The notes below the pieces were generated by a model. It had not been told where the DNA came from, made no database searches, and was given only the letters and a program-made list of their open reading frames with translations. A stretch of DNA of 64,000 bases from Duganella sp. BuS-21 (GTDB lineage Bacteria > Pseudomonadota > Gammaproteobacteria > Burkholderiales > Burkholderiaceae_D), in NCBI GenBank assembly GCA_041874725.1, contig CP097466.1:2294001-2358000 (forward strand), given 5' to 3'. Below are positions 17,668-26,265 of the stretch, in pieces. Both the position numbers and the translations under genes were made by a program. The number at the start of each line of letters is the position of its first letter. Within the stretch, counting starts at the first letter, position 1.

Positions 17668-18039
17668 TCACTGCGCGATACTTTTCAGATAGGCGATCAA
17701 GGCCGCCCGTTCGGTCTTGCTGCGCACCCGGAAGTCCATGTTCTGGCCGGGGATGAATTTTTCGGGATCGCTGAGCCAGCGGTCCAGCGATTTCTCGTCC
17801 CATTGCAGCTGGGTGGCGCGCAGCGCGCGTGAATAATCGTAACCTTTGATGCTGCCGGCACGGCGGCCGAACACGCCGCGATGGCGCGGACCGGTTTCGT
17901 CGGTGTCGATGGCGTGGCATTCCGAACAACGTTTTTGCCAAAGGCGCTGCCCCTGTGCGATCTGCTGCCCGTTTTGTGCCTGCGCCGGTCCTGCCAGCAG
18001 CAGGGCTGTCAGCAAGACCGAAAGTGCGGTGGTGAACAT
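17668..18039 (-). CDS. Periplasmic c-type cytochrome (class I)
   Basis: 123 residues from the ATG at 18039 with signal peptide (MFTTALSVLLTALLLAGPAQA). One haem site CSECH, followed by GPRHRGVFGRRAG, and the distal methionine ligand in PGQNMDFRV near residue 100, as in small class I cytochromes c. Probable soluble electron carrier. No oxidase or dehydrogenase partner adjoins it. It is transcribed away from the secreted protein gene at 18254. Confidence 0.9.
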   Translation of the reverse strand: MFTTALSVLLTALLLAGPAQAQNGQQIAQGQRLWQKRCSECHAIDTDETGPRHRGVFGRRAGSIKGYDYSRALRATQLQWDEKSLDRWLSDPEKFIPGQNMDFRVRSKTERAALIAYLKSIAQ

Positions 18040-18253
18040 ATTTATCCCTGGATCTGCATTGCGTTTATTTCTTATACGCAATTTTGGTCAAAGCGGATTC
18101 AACTTTTTCGTTGATGTCGCTATGCCCGGCAGATGGTAGCGTTGCTTGCTAAACACACATCATAGCTCAGCTATGTCCTCTACCACCATAGAGGTGTGTC
18201 ATTCGCCGGTGTGAATTCGATAATGCCCCATCGACCATCACGATGAGGACATC

Positions 18254-18979
18254 ATGAAAAAACTGTTTAGCGCGGCGCTGTTGTTGTGGGCTGCGGCGGC
18301 CCAGGCGCACGACGGCGGCATCGCCACCGAGCAGAGCAAGGCCGTCAAGGCGGACTTCGACATCTTCCACACCAAGATCACCACCGAGGGCAATCTCGCC
18401 ACCTTCCACATCGCCGTCTCCGGCAAGGCCGGCGCCACGCGGCCGAGCAAGACCGGCAAGCTGGCCGGTAGTTCGGTGTTTTCCTACGTGTGGCCGACCA
18501 CCATCGATCCCGCCGTGGTCGGTTTCGAGCCCAAGGCCGGCATCCTGGCGTTTGCCGTGACCGCGCACCCGGACTTCGACGATACGCCACTGTACGATGA
18601 AAACGGCGACGGCGATCCCAAGAACGACGGCAACCTGTGGCACTCGCATTGGGTGGTGCTGGCGCCGGACCAGCAGTGCGGCAAAGGCGCATTGAAGGTG
18701 GTCGACATTCCGGCCGGGGCCAAGCCGCGCCTGCCCAAGACCTGGCCCGGCTTTCCCATCCTGCTCGACAGCCCGGGCTGGAGCCCGATCTTCAAGGGCA
18801 CCACGCTGGAGGTGAAGGTGCCGTTCGACGATATCGGTGTGGTGACCGCCTCCGGCTTCGACGGCGTGACCTCGGCGCTGCGCGTCAATGCCAGCGTGCA
18901 TGCGCCGCTGTTGTGCATCGTCGACGTGTTCAAGGTCGCGTCCGGCAAGCTGACCTTGCCCGGCAAGGTCAATCAATAG
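18254..18979 (+). CDS. Secreted protein of unknown function
   Basis: 241 residues with signal peptide ([19 protein letters not shown]). The mature part is soluble, rich in beta-forming segments, with an acidic [13 protein letters not shown] loop that resembles a calcium-binding motif, the phrase WHSHWVVL and two cysteines (QQCGKG, LLCIVD) that could pair. The family is not recognised. It sits in the accessory stretch between riboflavin genes. GATGAGGAC upstream acts as a weak ribosome site. Confidence 0.75.
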   Translation: MKKLFSAALLLWAAAAQAHDGGIATEQSKAVKADFDIFHTKITTEGNLATFHIAVSGKAGATRPSKTGKLAGSSVFSYVWPTTIDPAVVGFEPKAGILAFAVTAHPDFDDTPLYDENGDGDPKNDGNLWHSHWVVLAPDQQCGKGALKVVDIPAGAKPRLPKTWPGFPILLDSPGWSPIFKGTTLEVKVPFDDIGVVTASGFDGVTSALRVNASVHAPLLCIVDVFKVASGKLTLPGKVNQ

Positions 18980-19111
18980 CAAAAGATTGGCAGGAACACC
19001 ATGCGAGCCGCTGAATAAGGCGGAAAAAGCGGCTTTTGCGGTAGGGATGGCGTAAATCCTTTAAAATAGCGGGTTAATGAAATACTCTCGCTTAGCCTTG
19101 AAGGATTAAAA

Positions 19112-20224
19112 ATGTCAATTTCCAGCACCGAAGAAATCGTCGCCGAATTGCGCGCAGGCCGCATGGTGATCCTGGTCGATGAAGAAGACCGGGAAAACGA
19201 AGGTGATCTGGTGCTCGCGGCGGACTTCGTCACGCCGGAAGCCATCAATTTCATGGTCAAGCACGCGCGCGGCCTGGTCTGCCTGACGCTGACCGAAGAA
19301 CGTTGTGACCAGCTTGAGCTGTCGATGATGTCGTCCCGTAACGGCACCGCCTTCGGCACCAACTTTACCGTCTCGATCGAAGCGGCCGAAGGCGTGACCA
19401 CCGGCATCTCGGCCGCCGACCGCGCCAAGACCATCCAGGTCGCCGTGGCCAAGGACGCGCAGCCGTCGGACATCGTCCAGCCCGGTCATATCTTCCCGCT
19501 GAAGGCGCAAAAAGGCGGCGTGCTGATGCGCGCTGGCCATACCGAAGCCGGTTGCGATCTGACCGCCATGGCCGGCCTGACGCCGGCCTCGGTGATCTGC
19601 GAGATCATGAAGGACGACGGCAGCATGGCCCGCCTGCCGGACCTGCTGGAATTCGCCAAGGAACACAATCTGAAGATCGGTACTATCGCCGACCTGATCC
19701 ACTATCGCAGCCGCAATGAGTCGCTGGTCGAAAAGGCCGGCGAGCGCACCCTGAAGACCGCCCACGGCGACTTCCGCATGATCGCCTACCGCGACAAGCC
19801 GAGCGGCTCGGCGCACCTGGCGCTGGTGCACGGCGAGATCGAAAAAGGCAAGGAAACCCTGGTGCGCGTGCACCAGCCGGTGTCCATCCTCGACATCCTG
19901 GAATCGGAAGCGACCACCCACTCGTGGAACCTGTCGTCGTCGATGGCCGCCATCAAGGCCGCCGACAGCGGCGTGATCGTGCTGCTGAACTGCGAGGAAA
20001 CCGCCGAACAGTTCTTCACCCAGTTCGACGCCCTGTGCAAGCCGGAGGCATCGAAACCGAAAGGCCGCGCGGCCAGCATGGACCTGCGCAGCTACGGCAT
20101 CGGCGCGCAGATCCTGCGCGAAGTCGGCGTCTGCAAGATGCAGCTGCTGGCCAGCCCGCGCAAGATGCCGTCGATGACGGGCTTCAACCTGGAAGTGACC
20201 GGCTACGTCGCCAAACCGAACTAA
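19112..20224 (+). CDS. ribB: DHBP synthase RibB with degenerate GTP cyclohydrolase II domain
   Basis: 370 residues. The N-terminal domain (1-205) is a complete 3,4-dihydroxy-2-butanone-4-phosphate synthase: [18 protein letters not shown] (metal and substrate acids), [11 protein letters not shown] and [11 protein letters not shown]. The C-terminal half has the overall length of a GTP cyclohydrolase II but lacks the three-cysteine zinc motif; it retains [14 protein letters not shown] and the [12 protein letters not shown] ending. A functional RibA must be encoded elsewhere. It is followed by ribH and nusB. No FMN riboswitch is visible upstream. Confidence 0.94.
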   Translation: MSISSTEEIVAELRAGRMVILVDEEDRENEGDLVLAADFVTPEAINFMVKHARGLVCLTLTEERCDQLELSMMSSRNGTAFGTNFTVSIEAAEGVTTGISAADRAKTIQVAVAKDAQPSDIVQPGHIFPLKAQKGGVLMRAGHTEAGCDLTAMAGLTPASVICEIMKDDGSMARLPDLLEFAKEHNLKIGTIADLIHYRSRNESLVEKAGERTLKTAHGDFRMIAYRDKPSGSAHLALVHGEIEKGKETLVRVHQPVSILDILESEATTHSWNLSSSMAAIKAADSGVIVLLNCEETAEQFFTQFDALCKPEASKPKGRAASMDLRSYGIGAQILREVGVCKMQLLASPRKMPSMTGFNLEVTGYVAKPN

Positions 20225-20251
20225 TTCAACCAACATATATAAGAGGCCATC

Positions 20252-20740
20252 ATGACCGTAGGAAGCTACGAAACCAACCTGAACGGTGAAGACCTGCGCA
20301 TCGGCGTGGTACAAGCCCGTTTCAACGAAGACATCTGCCACGGCCTGCTGTCCGCCTGCCTGGCCGAGCTCAAGCATCTGGGCGTGGCCGACGAGGACGT
20401 CCTGCACGTCACCGTGCCGGGCGCGCTGGAAGTGCCGCTGGTGCTGCAGAAGATGGCCGAATCGCAGCAGTTCGACGCGCTGATCGCGCTGGGCGCCATC
20501 ATCCGTGGTGAAACCTACCATTTCGAACTGGTGTCGAACGAATCGGGCGCGGGCATCACCCGTATCGGCCTGGACTATGGCATCCCGATCGCCAACGCCA
20601 TCCTGACCACCGAGAACGACGAGCAGGCCGAAGTCCGCATGGCCATCAAAGGCGCCGACGCCGCGCGCGTGGCCGTGGAAATGGCCAACCTGACCATCGC
20701 TCTGGAAGAGCTGAGCCAGGACCAGGGCGACGACGAGTAA
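20252..20740 (+). CDS. ribH: 6,7-dimethyl-8-ribityllumazine synthase
   Basis: 162 residues. Typical segments are [43 protein letters not shown] (with the catalytic histidine following) and [17 protein letters not shown]. It condenses the ribD product with the butanone phosphate made by RibB. It starts 27 nt after ribB and is followed by nusB 30 nt later. Confidence 0.96.
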   Translation: MTVGSYETNLNGEDLRIGVVQARFNEDICHGLLSACLAELKHLGVADEDVLHVTVPGALEVPLVLQKMAESQQFDALIALGAIIRGETYHFELVSNESGAGITRIGLDYGIPIANAILTTENDEQAEVRMAIKGADAARVAVEMANLTIALEELSQDQGDDE

Positions 20741-20770
20741 TCAACAAGCACTATATAAACAGGTAGAACC

Positions 20771-21241
20771 ATGAACGAGAAGATTTTGCACGCCAACCCC
20801 AGCAAGAACCGCACGCCGCGTCACCGCGCGCGCGAGTTCGCGCTGCAAGGGTTGTATCAGTGGCTGCTGAATAACGAATCCGCCTCCACGGTGGTCAACC
20901 ACATCCGCGGCGCGCACGGCTTCGAGAAGGCCGACGCCGACCACTTCACCGTGTTACTGAACGGCGCCATCGGTTCCTCGGTGGAGCTGCGTGAGAGTTT
21001 TGCGTCGCTGGTCGACCGTGGCATCAACGAGTTGTCGCCGATCGAGCACGCCGTGTTGTTGATCGGTGCTTATGAACTGAAGAACAACCATGAAATTCCA
21101 TACCGCGTCGTCATCAACGAAGCGGTGGAACTGACCAAGTCCTTCGGTGGTATCGACGGCCACAAGTACGTGAACGGCGTGCTGGACAAGCTGGCTGCCA
21201 AGCTGCGTCCCGACGAAGTTGCTGCCGACAAGAAGCGTTAA
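20771..21241 (+). CDS. nusB: Transcription antitermination factor NusB
   Basis: 156 residues. The N-terminus RHRAREFALQGLYQWLL and the C-terminal PYRVVINEAVELTKSFGGIDGHKYVNGVLDKLA are diagnostic. NusB binds boxA RNA with NusE in rRNA antitermination. It is the last gene of the rib-nus unit, followed by a strong terminator. Confidence 0.97.
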   Translation: MNEKILHANPSKNRTPRHRAREFALQGLYQWLLNNESASTVVNHIRGAHGFEKADADHFTVLLNGAIGSSVELRESFASLVDRGINELSPIEHAVLLIGAYELKNNHEIPYRVVINEAVELTKSFGGIDGHKYVNGVLDKLAAKLRPDEVAADKKR

Positions 21242-21258
21242 GCGTTTCCGGTATCGTT

Positions 21259-21294
21259 AAAAGCCACCCACGGTAGCGTGCGGTGGCTTTTTTT
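21259..21294 (+). terminator. Rho-independent terminator after nusB
   Basis: A stem AAAAGCCACC / GGTGGCTTTT with an inner CACG/CGTG pair and a run of seven T, 18 nt after the nusB stop. Confidence 0.9.
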
Positions 21295-21316
21295 ATTTAT
21301 GGGTTGACCGGGCAGG

Positions 21317-22027
21317 GTGGTGCTGGTCAGAATTGCTTTTCAGATAATTCTGGAGTTCATCATCGAACTGCACACCCCAGGCTGGCGCCGGCGCGGCTGG
21401 CTGGCGCTGATCGGCGGCATACACCTGCTAGCCTTTATGGCCTGGCAAACGCCTGTGCGGCCGCTGGCGGCCTCCGTGGCGCCGCGTGAGCCGATGACCT
21501 ACATTCTGACGCCATTCAAGCCGCTACGGCGGCCTGAGCCGGCTATACCGCCGCCGACAAGCGCCACTGCGCCGCCAGCCAAGCCGGAGGCGATCACGGT
21601 GCCGCTGGCGCCGCGTCAGACGCCCGAGCCGGGGCCGATCGCCGAGGCGGTGCGCGAGGCCGAGCCTGCCACGCTACCGCCCGATCCGTTTGCCGCACCG
21701 GCCAAGCCGCAGGACGACCTCAAGCAAAGCTCAATCAAAGGCGCGGCGGCGGCGGACCGGCAGCTGCGCAAGGAAGCCTGGACCCAACGCGACAGGAAGT
21801 ACGTCAACGACGAAACTGCCCTGGCAACCGCCATCGGCAAGGCTTACAAGGACCGCAGCGGCGGAGCGATAGGGGAGTTCACCACGCCGGACGGCAGCCG
21901 CGTGACCAAATGGCGCCTGCCGGGCGGCAGTGTGGTGTGCTATTACAAGGATTCGAACGCCTTTGCCGGCGGTCGCGATCCATTCCGCGACAGCGGCCGG
22001 GTCACGGTACGTGCCTGTCCCGGATAG
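21317..22027 (+). CDS. Proline-rich single-span membrane protein (TonB/TolA-like layout), unknown function
   Basis: 236 residues. A basic cytoplasmic end and one membrane helix (about residues 28-45) lead to a long proline/alanine-rich periplasmic arm (PLRRPEPAIPPPTSATAPP and more, about 60-135). A compact C-terminal region follows with two cysteines (VVCYYKD, VRACPG) and GEFTTPDGSRVTKWRLPGGS. The plan recalls TonB- or TolA-type spanning proteins, but the C-terminal domain is not one recognised here. Start uncertain: the ORF opens at an alternative start codon at 21317 close to the nusB terminator. Confidence 0.65.
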   Translation: MVLVRIAFQIILEFIIELHTPGWRRRGWLALIGGIHLLAFMAWQTPVRPLAASVAPREPMTYILTPFKPLRRPEPAIPPPTSATAPPAKPEAITVPLAPRQTPEPGPIAEAVREAEPATLPPDPFAAPAKPQDDLKQSSIKGAAAADRQLRKEAWTQRDRKYVNDETALATAIGKAYKDRSGGAIGEFTTPDGSRVTKWRLPGGSVVCYYKDSNAFAGGRDPFRDSGRVTVRACPG

Positions 22028-22039
22028 CGCGGGGTTGAG

Positions 22040-22146
22040 GTTGTCCGCCGCTTTCAAAGTGTACGGCACCGCAGCAACCCGCACACCGCTGCGGCGCAGG
22101 GTCGGACCCCGTACGGGGTCCGACCCTTTTGCTCGGGGTGAAAATT
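22040..22146 (+). repeat. Dispersed ~105-bp repeat, copy A (terminator-like core)
   Basis: It contains AACCCGCACACCGCTGCGGC followed by a perfect palindrome (GGGTCGGACCCCG / CGGGGTCCGACCC, 22100-22126) and TTTT, then GCTCGGGGTGAAAA. It is shared with 25309-25412 and 37841-37949, all in the same orientation, each just after a plus-strand gene. Confidence 0.85.
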
Positions 22147-22200
22147 GATAGCAAAGCTGTTCAGCGCTAATTGCTAGGTTGGCGAGGTACGCCTTCGAAC

Positions 22201-22229
22201 AAAAAAAAGCCGCCAGACCATGGCGGCTT
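22201..22229 (-). terminator. Rho-independent terminator of the lytic transglycosylase gene
   Basis: AAGCCGCCA pairs with TGGCGGCTT around a 5-nt loop. On the minus strand this is followed by eight consecutive T, 18 nt past the gene end. Confidence 0.88.
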
Positions 22230-22247
22230 GTTCTCGAGCGCCGGCGC

Positions 22248-23141
22248 TTACAGCCCGGCGATTTGCGTATCGCCCACCGACTTCTCGGCCACCGCCACCG
22301 GCGCTGCCGGTTTTGGCTGAACGGCTGCCATCACAGGGGTGATGGTCGGCACTTTCTTGCCGGCAGAAACCTGCTTCAGGCGGTTGTATTCAGCCAGGAC
22401 GCGCGAACCATAACCATCATCGGTTTCAAACGCCGCTGCGCCCACGTAGCTCTTCAGGCCGGCTTCCACCGATCCGCCACGGGTGACGTAATCCTTCAGG
22501 ATCAGCGAACCGACGCGGATGTTGGCGACCGGGTTCAGCGCGGCTTGCAGGCCGCCCATGTCCTGGAACTTCTCATGGTGCACCTTCGACATGACTTGCA
22601 TCAGGCCTTGCGCGCCCATCGGGCTTTCCGCGAACGGATTCAGGCCGGATTCGATCGACATCACCGCCAGGATCAGCAGCGGATCAAGCTTGATCTCGCG
22701 TGCCGTCAGGTAGGCCGTCGATACCAGCATGTTGGCGGCGTCGCCGGCAACGCGGTAACGCTTGGACAGCCAGGTGGTCACCCATTTCTGCTGCTTCTCA
22801 GTGCCCAGCAGGGCTTTTTCTTCGGCCGACAGCTGTGCTTGGGCTGCGGCGGCCGTACCGGAGGCTGGCGCCTCCATCAGGGCTGTCAGCGGTGGTGCGG
22901 TGACGGCGACGGCTTCCAGTTCCGGTGCGCCGTTCAGCGAGTCGCTGAGGGCTTTGGCCAGGTCTGGACGGACAAACAGTACTGCCATAACAACTAAAGC
23001 GGTCACGCCCACAATGGTCAGGGTGTGCTGGGCGGTGGTCAAAACGCCCTTTGCCGAAATGTTCGACGTGGTGAACCACGCGACTGGCTGGCGAGCCATG
23101 GTGCGGGCAAACGTGGTTGCCCCGGTGATGCGATTAATCAT
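22248..23141 (-). CDS. Membrane-anchored lytic transglycosylase (SLT domain)
   Basis: 297 residues from the ATG at 23141, which has AGGGGA upstream. A membrane helix lies at about residues 38-60 (LTIVGVTALVVMAVLFV). The transglycosylase fold follows from about 130, with the catalytic glutamate in LAVMSIESGLNPFAES, then GAQGLMQVM and LNPVANIRVGSLILKDYV. It cleaves peptidoglycan to anhydromuropeptides. The upstream 23142-23605 gap between this gene and ubiD is AT-rich, carries the two divergent promoters and shows no convincing gene. Confidence 0.9.
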   Translation of the reverse strand: MINRITGATTFARTMARQPVAWFTTSNISAKGVLTTAQHTLTIVGVTALVVMAVLFVRPDLAKALSDSLNGAPELEAVAVTAPPLTALMEAPASGTAAAAQAQLSAEEKALLGTEKQQKWVTTWLSKRYRVAGDAANMLVSTAYLTAREIKLDPLLILAVMSIESGLNPFAESPMGAQGLMQVMSKVHHEKFQDMGGLQAALNPVANIRVGSLILKDYVTRGGSVEAGLKSYVGAAAFETDDGYGSRVLAEYNRLKQVSAGKKVPTITPVMAAVQPKPAAPVAVAEKSVGDTQIAGL

Positions 23142-23605
23142 AGAATTTCCCCTGAAATGACCGTAAAAGCGATACCCCGCCAGCGTCAAAACGCAGCTAA
23201 ACAGGTGCTAATGCCGTGCATCAGAAATATCTCGTTCGTCGCCGCTGTAGGGAGCGTGCGAGAACGCCATCATTGCTTGCTCGTTGCTGATCTCTTCCTT
23301 GGAAGTCAACCAGAATGCAATACAACTATTTTCGGGGAGGAAGGCAGACGCCTTTCGAAAACACTCCTTAAAATGTCATGTGGAGCCCCGACTCCGTGAA
23401 TGAATGAGCGGCAACAAAAGCCAGACCTCATCAAGTAGGGTGGATTGTAGAAGGCGTTTTATATCAAGTCAATACTAACACCGGACGTCTTTATAACTTT
23501 TAAATCTAGAATTTTGCCTTGCGTCCAGCGTAAAACCAATAAAATCAATCACTTGACCTGTATTTTTAAACAGTACGCTTTAATGTAAGAAAATATTAAA
23601 AACCG

Positions 23606-25090
23606 ATGAAATATTCCGATCTACGAGATTTTATTTCCCAGCTGCAACGGATGGGCGAACTTAAGCCCATTTTAACCCCCGTTTCGCCACATTTAGAGAT
23701 GACCGAGGTTTGCGACCGCACCTTGCGCGCCGGCGGACCGGCTTTGCTGTTCCAGAATCCGACCGGCCACAGCATGCCGGTGCTCGGCAATCTGTTCGGC
23801 ACGCAGCGCCGCGTGGCGCTGGGCATGGGCGCCGACAGCGTCAGCGAGCTGCGCAAGATCGGCCACGTGTTGTCGCGCTTGAAGGAGCCGGAGCCGCCGA
23901 AGGATTTTAAGGACCTGATGGGCCTGGGCTCGCTGGTGAAGGCCGTCTGGGATATGGCGCCCAAGGAATTGCGCGGTGCGCCGTGCCAGGAAATCGTGTG
24001 GGAAGGCGCTGATGTCGATTTGTCGAAATTGCCGATTCAGCATTGCTGGCCCGGCGACGTGGCGCCTTTGATTACCTGGGGCCTGGTGATTACCAAGGGG
24101 CCTAATAAGAAGCGCCAGAATCTCGGCATCTATCGCCAGCAGGTGCTGGGTCCGAACAAGGTCATCATGCGCTGGCTGGCGCATCGCGGTGGCGCGCTCG
24201 ACTTCCGCGAGCACGCCATCCAAAGCAAAGGGAAGCCTTATCCCATCTGCGTCGCTTTGGGGGCGGACCCCGCTACTATATTAGGTGCGGTGACGCCGGT
24301 GCCGGATTCGTTGTCGGAATATCAGTTCGCCGGCCTGCTGCGCGGCAGCCGCACCGAGCTGGTCAAAGCCATCGGCAGCGAGCTGCGCGTGCCGGCGTCG
24401 GCCGAGATCGTGCTGGAAGGTCATATCTATCCCGACGAGAACCATCCGACCGGATACGAGCATGCGCTGGAAGGGCCTTATGGCGACCACACCGGTTATT
24501 ACAATGAGCAGGATTACTTCCCGGTGTTCACCATCGACCGCATCACCATGCGCCGCGATCCGATTTATCACTCGACCTATACCGGCAAGCCGCCGGATGA
24601 ACCGGCCGTGCTGGGCCTGGCGCTGAACGAGGTGTTCGTGCCGCTGTTGCAAAAGCAGTTCAGCGAGATCACCGATTTCCATCTGCCGTCCGAAGGTTGC
24701 AGCTACCGCATGGCGGTGGTGCAGATCAAAAAGCAGTATGCCGGTCACGCCAAGCGCGTGATGTTTGGCGTATGGAGCTTCCTGCGCCAGTTCATGTACA
24801 CCAAGTTCATCATTGTGGTGGATGAGGATGTCAACATCCGTGACTGGAACGAGGTGATGTGGGCGATTACGACGCGCGTCGATCCGACTCGCGACACCAC
24901 GCTGGTCGACAATACGCCGATCGATTACCTGGACTTTGCCTCGCCGGTCAGCGGCTTGGGCAGCAAGATGGGCATCGACGCCACCAACAAGTGGCCCGGT
25001 GAAACCACGCGCGAATGGGGTACGGTGATCACCATGTCGCCCGAGGTGAAAACACGGGTGGATCAAATTTGGCAGGAGTTGGGCCTGTAA
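23606..25090 (+). CDS. ubiD: 4-hydroxy-3-polyprenylbenzoate decarboxylase UbiD
   Basis: 494 residues, normal length. UbiD uses prenylated FMN made by UbiX to decarboxylate the ubiquinone precursor. Typical blocks: [62 protein letters not shown], and [20 protein letters not shown] at the dimer interface. It opens a housekeeping stretch with 4.5S RNA just behind it. Confidence 0.96.
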   Translation: MKYSDLRDFISQLQRMGELKPILTPVSPHLEMTEVCDRTLRAGGPALLFQNPTGHSMPVLGNLFGTQRRVALGMGADSVSELRKIGHVLSRLKEPEPPKDFKDLMGLGSLVKAVWDMAPKELRGAPCQEIVWEGADVDLSKLPIQHCWPGDVAPLITWGLVITKGPNKKRQNLGIYRQQVLGPNKVIMRWLAHRGGALDFREHAIQSKGKPYPICVALGADPATILGAVTPVPDSLSEYQFAGLLRGSRTELVKAIGSELRVPASAEIVLEGHIYPDENHPTGYEHALEGPYGDHTGYYNEQDYFPVFTIDRITMRRDPIYHSTYTGKPPDEPAVLGLALNEVFVPLLQKQFSEITDFHLPSEGCSYRMAVVQIKKQYAGHAKRVMFGVWSFLRQFMYTKFIIVVDEDVNIRDWNEVMWAITTRVDPTRDTTLVDNTPIDYLDFASPVSGLGSKMGIDATNKWPGETTREWGTVITMSPEVKTRVDQIWQELGL

Positions 25091-25098
25091 GGTATAAT
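25069..25098 (+). promoter_or_regulatory. Promoter of the 4.5S RNA gene
   Basis: TTGGCA (25069-25074) and a perfect TATAAT (25093-25098) with 18-nt spacing, overlapping the last codons of ubiD. Confidence 0.8.
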
Positions 25099-25103
25099 GA
25101 CTG

Positions 25104-25204
25104 CTGGCGGGCCCCTGCGCATTGTGGCATGGTTAACCTGGTCAGGTCGGGAACGAAGCAGCCACAGCCGTTCACCATAAGTGCCGCAGATCAGGCTCGC
25201 CTCC
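25104..25204 (+). ncRNA. ffs: 4.5S RNA of the signal recognition particle (small bacterial type)
   Basis: It contains the invariant SRP domain IV asymmetric loop and tetraloop region GGTCAGGTCGGGAACGAAGC (about 25139-25158). Closing arms near the ends, GGCGGGCC and GGCTCGCC, pair around a roughly 100-nt hairpin. A consensus promoter ends six bases before the predicted 5' end. It binds Ffh and targets membrane proteins. Ends are estimated from pairing. Confidence 0.92.
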
Positions 25205-25211
25205 TTATTCG

Positions 25212-25270
25212 AAAAAAAGCCATGTGTGCCGAGACGCTCAAAATCGTCTTACGGCCACATGGTTTTTTTT
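25212..25270 (+). terminator. Terminator after the 4.5S RNA gene
   Basis: CCATGTG at 25220 pairs with CACATGG at 25256-25262, with inner GCCG/CGGC and AGACG/CGTCT stems, followed by eight T. Confidence 0.85.
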
Positions 25271-25308
25271 TGGTTCATCGCGGTGAGCGGGGTGAAGACG
25301 GGCTAGAC

Positions 25309-25412
25309 GTTGCCTCTCGCTTTGAAAGCACGCGGCAGCCACCCAACCCGCACACCGCTGCGGCCAGGGTCAGACCCCGCAGGGTCTGACCCTTTCGTTA
25401 GGGGTGCTTTTA
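25309..25412 (+). repeat. Dispersed ~105-bp repeat, copy B
   Basis: Same organisation as the copies at 22.0 and 37.8 kb: GCTTTGAAAGCACGCGGCA, CCCAACCCGCACACCGCTGC, then AGGGTCAGACCCCGCAGGGTCTGACCCTTT as imperfect palindrome and TAGGGGTGCTTTT. The rest of 25271-25495 shows no gene. Confidence 0.85.
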
Positions 25413-25495
25413 AGGATGACTGTACATGGCCGCCCGCAGGAGCTTTCACAGCGCGTGGCTGGGTTTCCCTGTAATCTGTGAAGCCCCTTTTTTTC

Positions 25496-26149
25496 CTACT
25501 CGCTGTCCAGCTCCGCCTCGTAAGGCCGCTCGGACGCCACCATCAGCGGATTTTCCTTCAGCCAATTTGACTCCGGCTTCAGCCTGATCTGGTTTTTGGC
25601 GTCGGTACTGTAGGCCGTGCTGCCAACCTTCAACTGCGCCGGGTGATGAAACTTGAACACCACCACCTTGACGCTGGGCGCAAACATGCTCAGGGCGCCG
25701 GCCATTTTCTTGATCGCCTGGTTCATTTGGCCGATGCTGGCCATCACCGGCGCGTAGTTCCATTGCAAGCCTTCCGGCAGCGGCGTGACGGCGTCGTAGC
25801 CGACCTGCGACTTTTCTTCCTTCGGCAGACTGGTCATGATCTTGGTGTCGTCGCTCATCCACTTGGGATTTGGCATCAACGTGATGCGGTAGTCCGGCGA
25901 CAGCGCGGGCAGCGGCTGGCGCTCGCCGCCGCTCACCACGGTCAGCACCACGTCGGCGGGCTTGATATTCTTGTTCTTCGGCTTCACGGTCAGGAAGAGG
26001 TTGATCTTGTCGCGCTCGGCGGCGGGCAGGGCGTAGAACTTGTCGAGGCGCAGGTCTTCCACCAGCTTCTTATAAGGCACCCATTCGCGTTCGTCGGCGT
26101 GGGCGGTGAGGGACAGCAACAGCAGGGGAGCGAGGGCAATGTTTTTCAT
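25496..26149 (-). CDS. Periplasmic protein, DUF2987-like
   Basis: 217 residues with signal peptide (MKNIALAPLLLLSLTAHA). The N-terminal block YKKLVEDLRLDKFYALPAAE resembles DUF2987 proteins of proteobacteria, whose function is unknown. The later part is beta-rich with a repeated K-P-x-S/N pattern and no catalytic signature. It has its own upstream region, divergent from dnaX. Family assignment is from memory and moderate. Confidence 0.7.
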   Translation of the reverse strand: MKNIALAPLLLLSLTAHADEREWVPYKKLVEDLRLDKFYALPAAERDKINLFLTVKPKNKNIKPADVVLTVVSGGERQPLPALSPDYRITLMPNPKWMSDDTKIMTSLPKEEKSQVGYDAVTPLPEGLQWNYAPVMASIGQMNQAIKKMAGALSMFAPSVKVVVFKFHHPAQLKVGSTAYSTDAKNQIRLKPESNWLKENPLMVASERPYEAELDSE

Positions 26150-26265
26150 TTTTTACATGTTAAAAGAAAAACAAATTGTAGAGCGGATTCGCAGACTTAG
26201 CTAATCGAGTCTCGACTTGTTACAATTGCCGCTTTGGCACCCGCTATCTACGGTAAAATCCCAGC

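Noticed and set aside
18980..19111. FMN riboswitch before ribB
   Set aside because: No RFN-element signature sequences in the 130 nt upstream, nor before ribD.
19115..20521. 468-codon open frame antisense to ribB-ribH
   Set aside because: Shadow frame typical of high-GC DNA.
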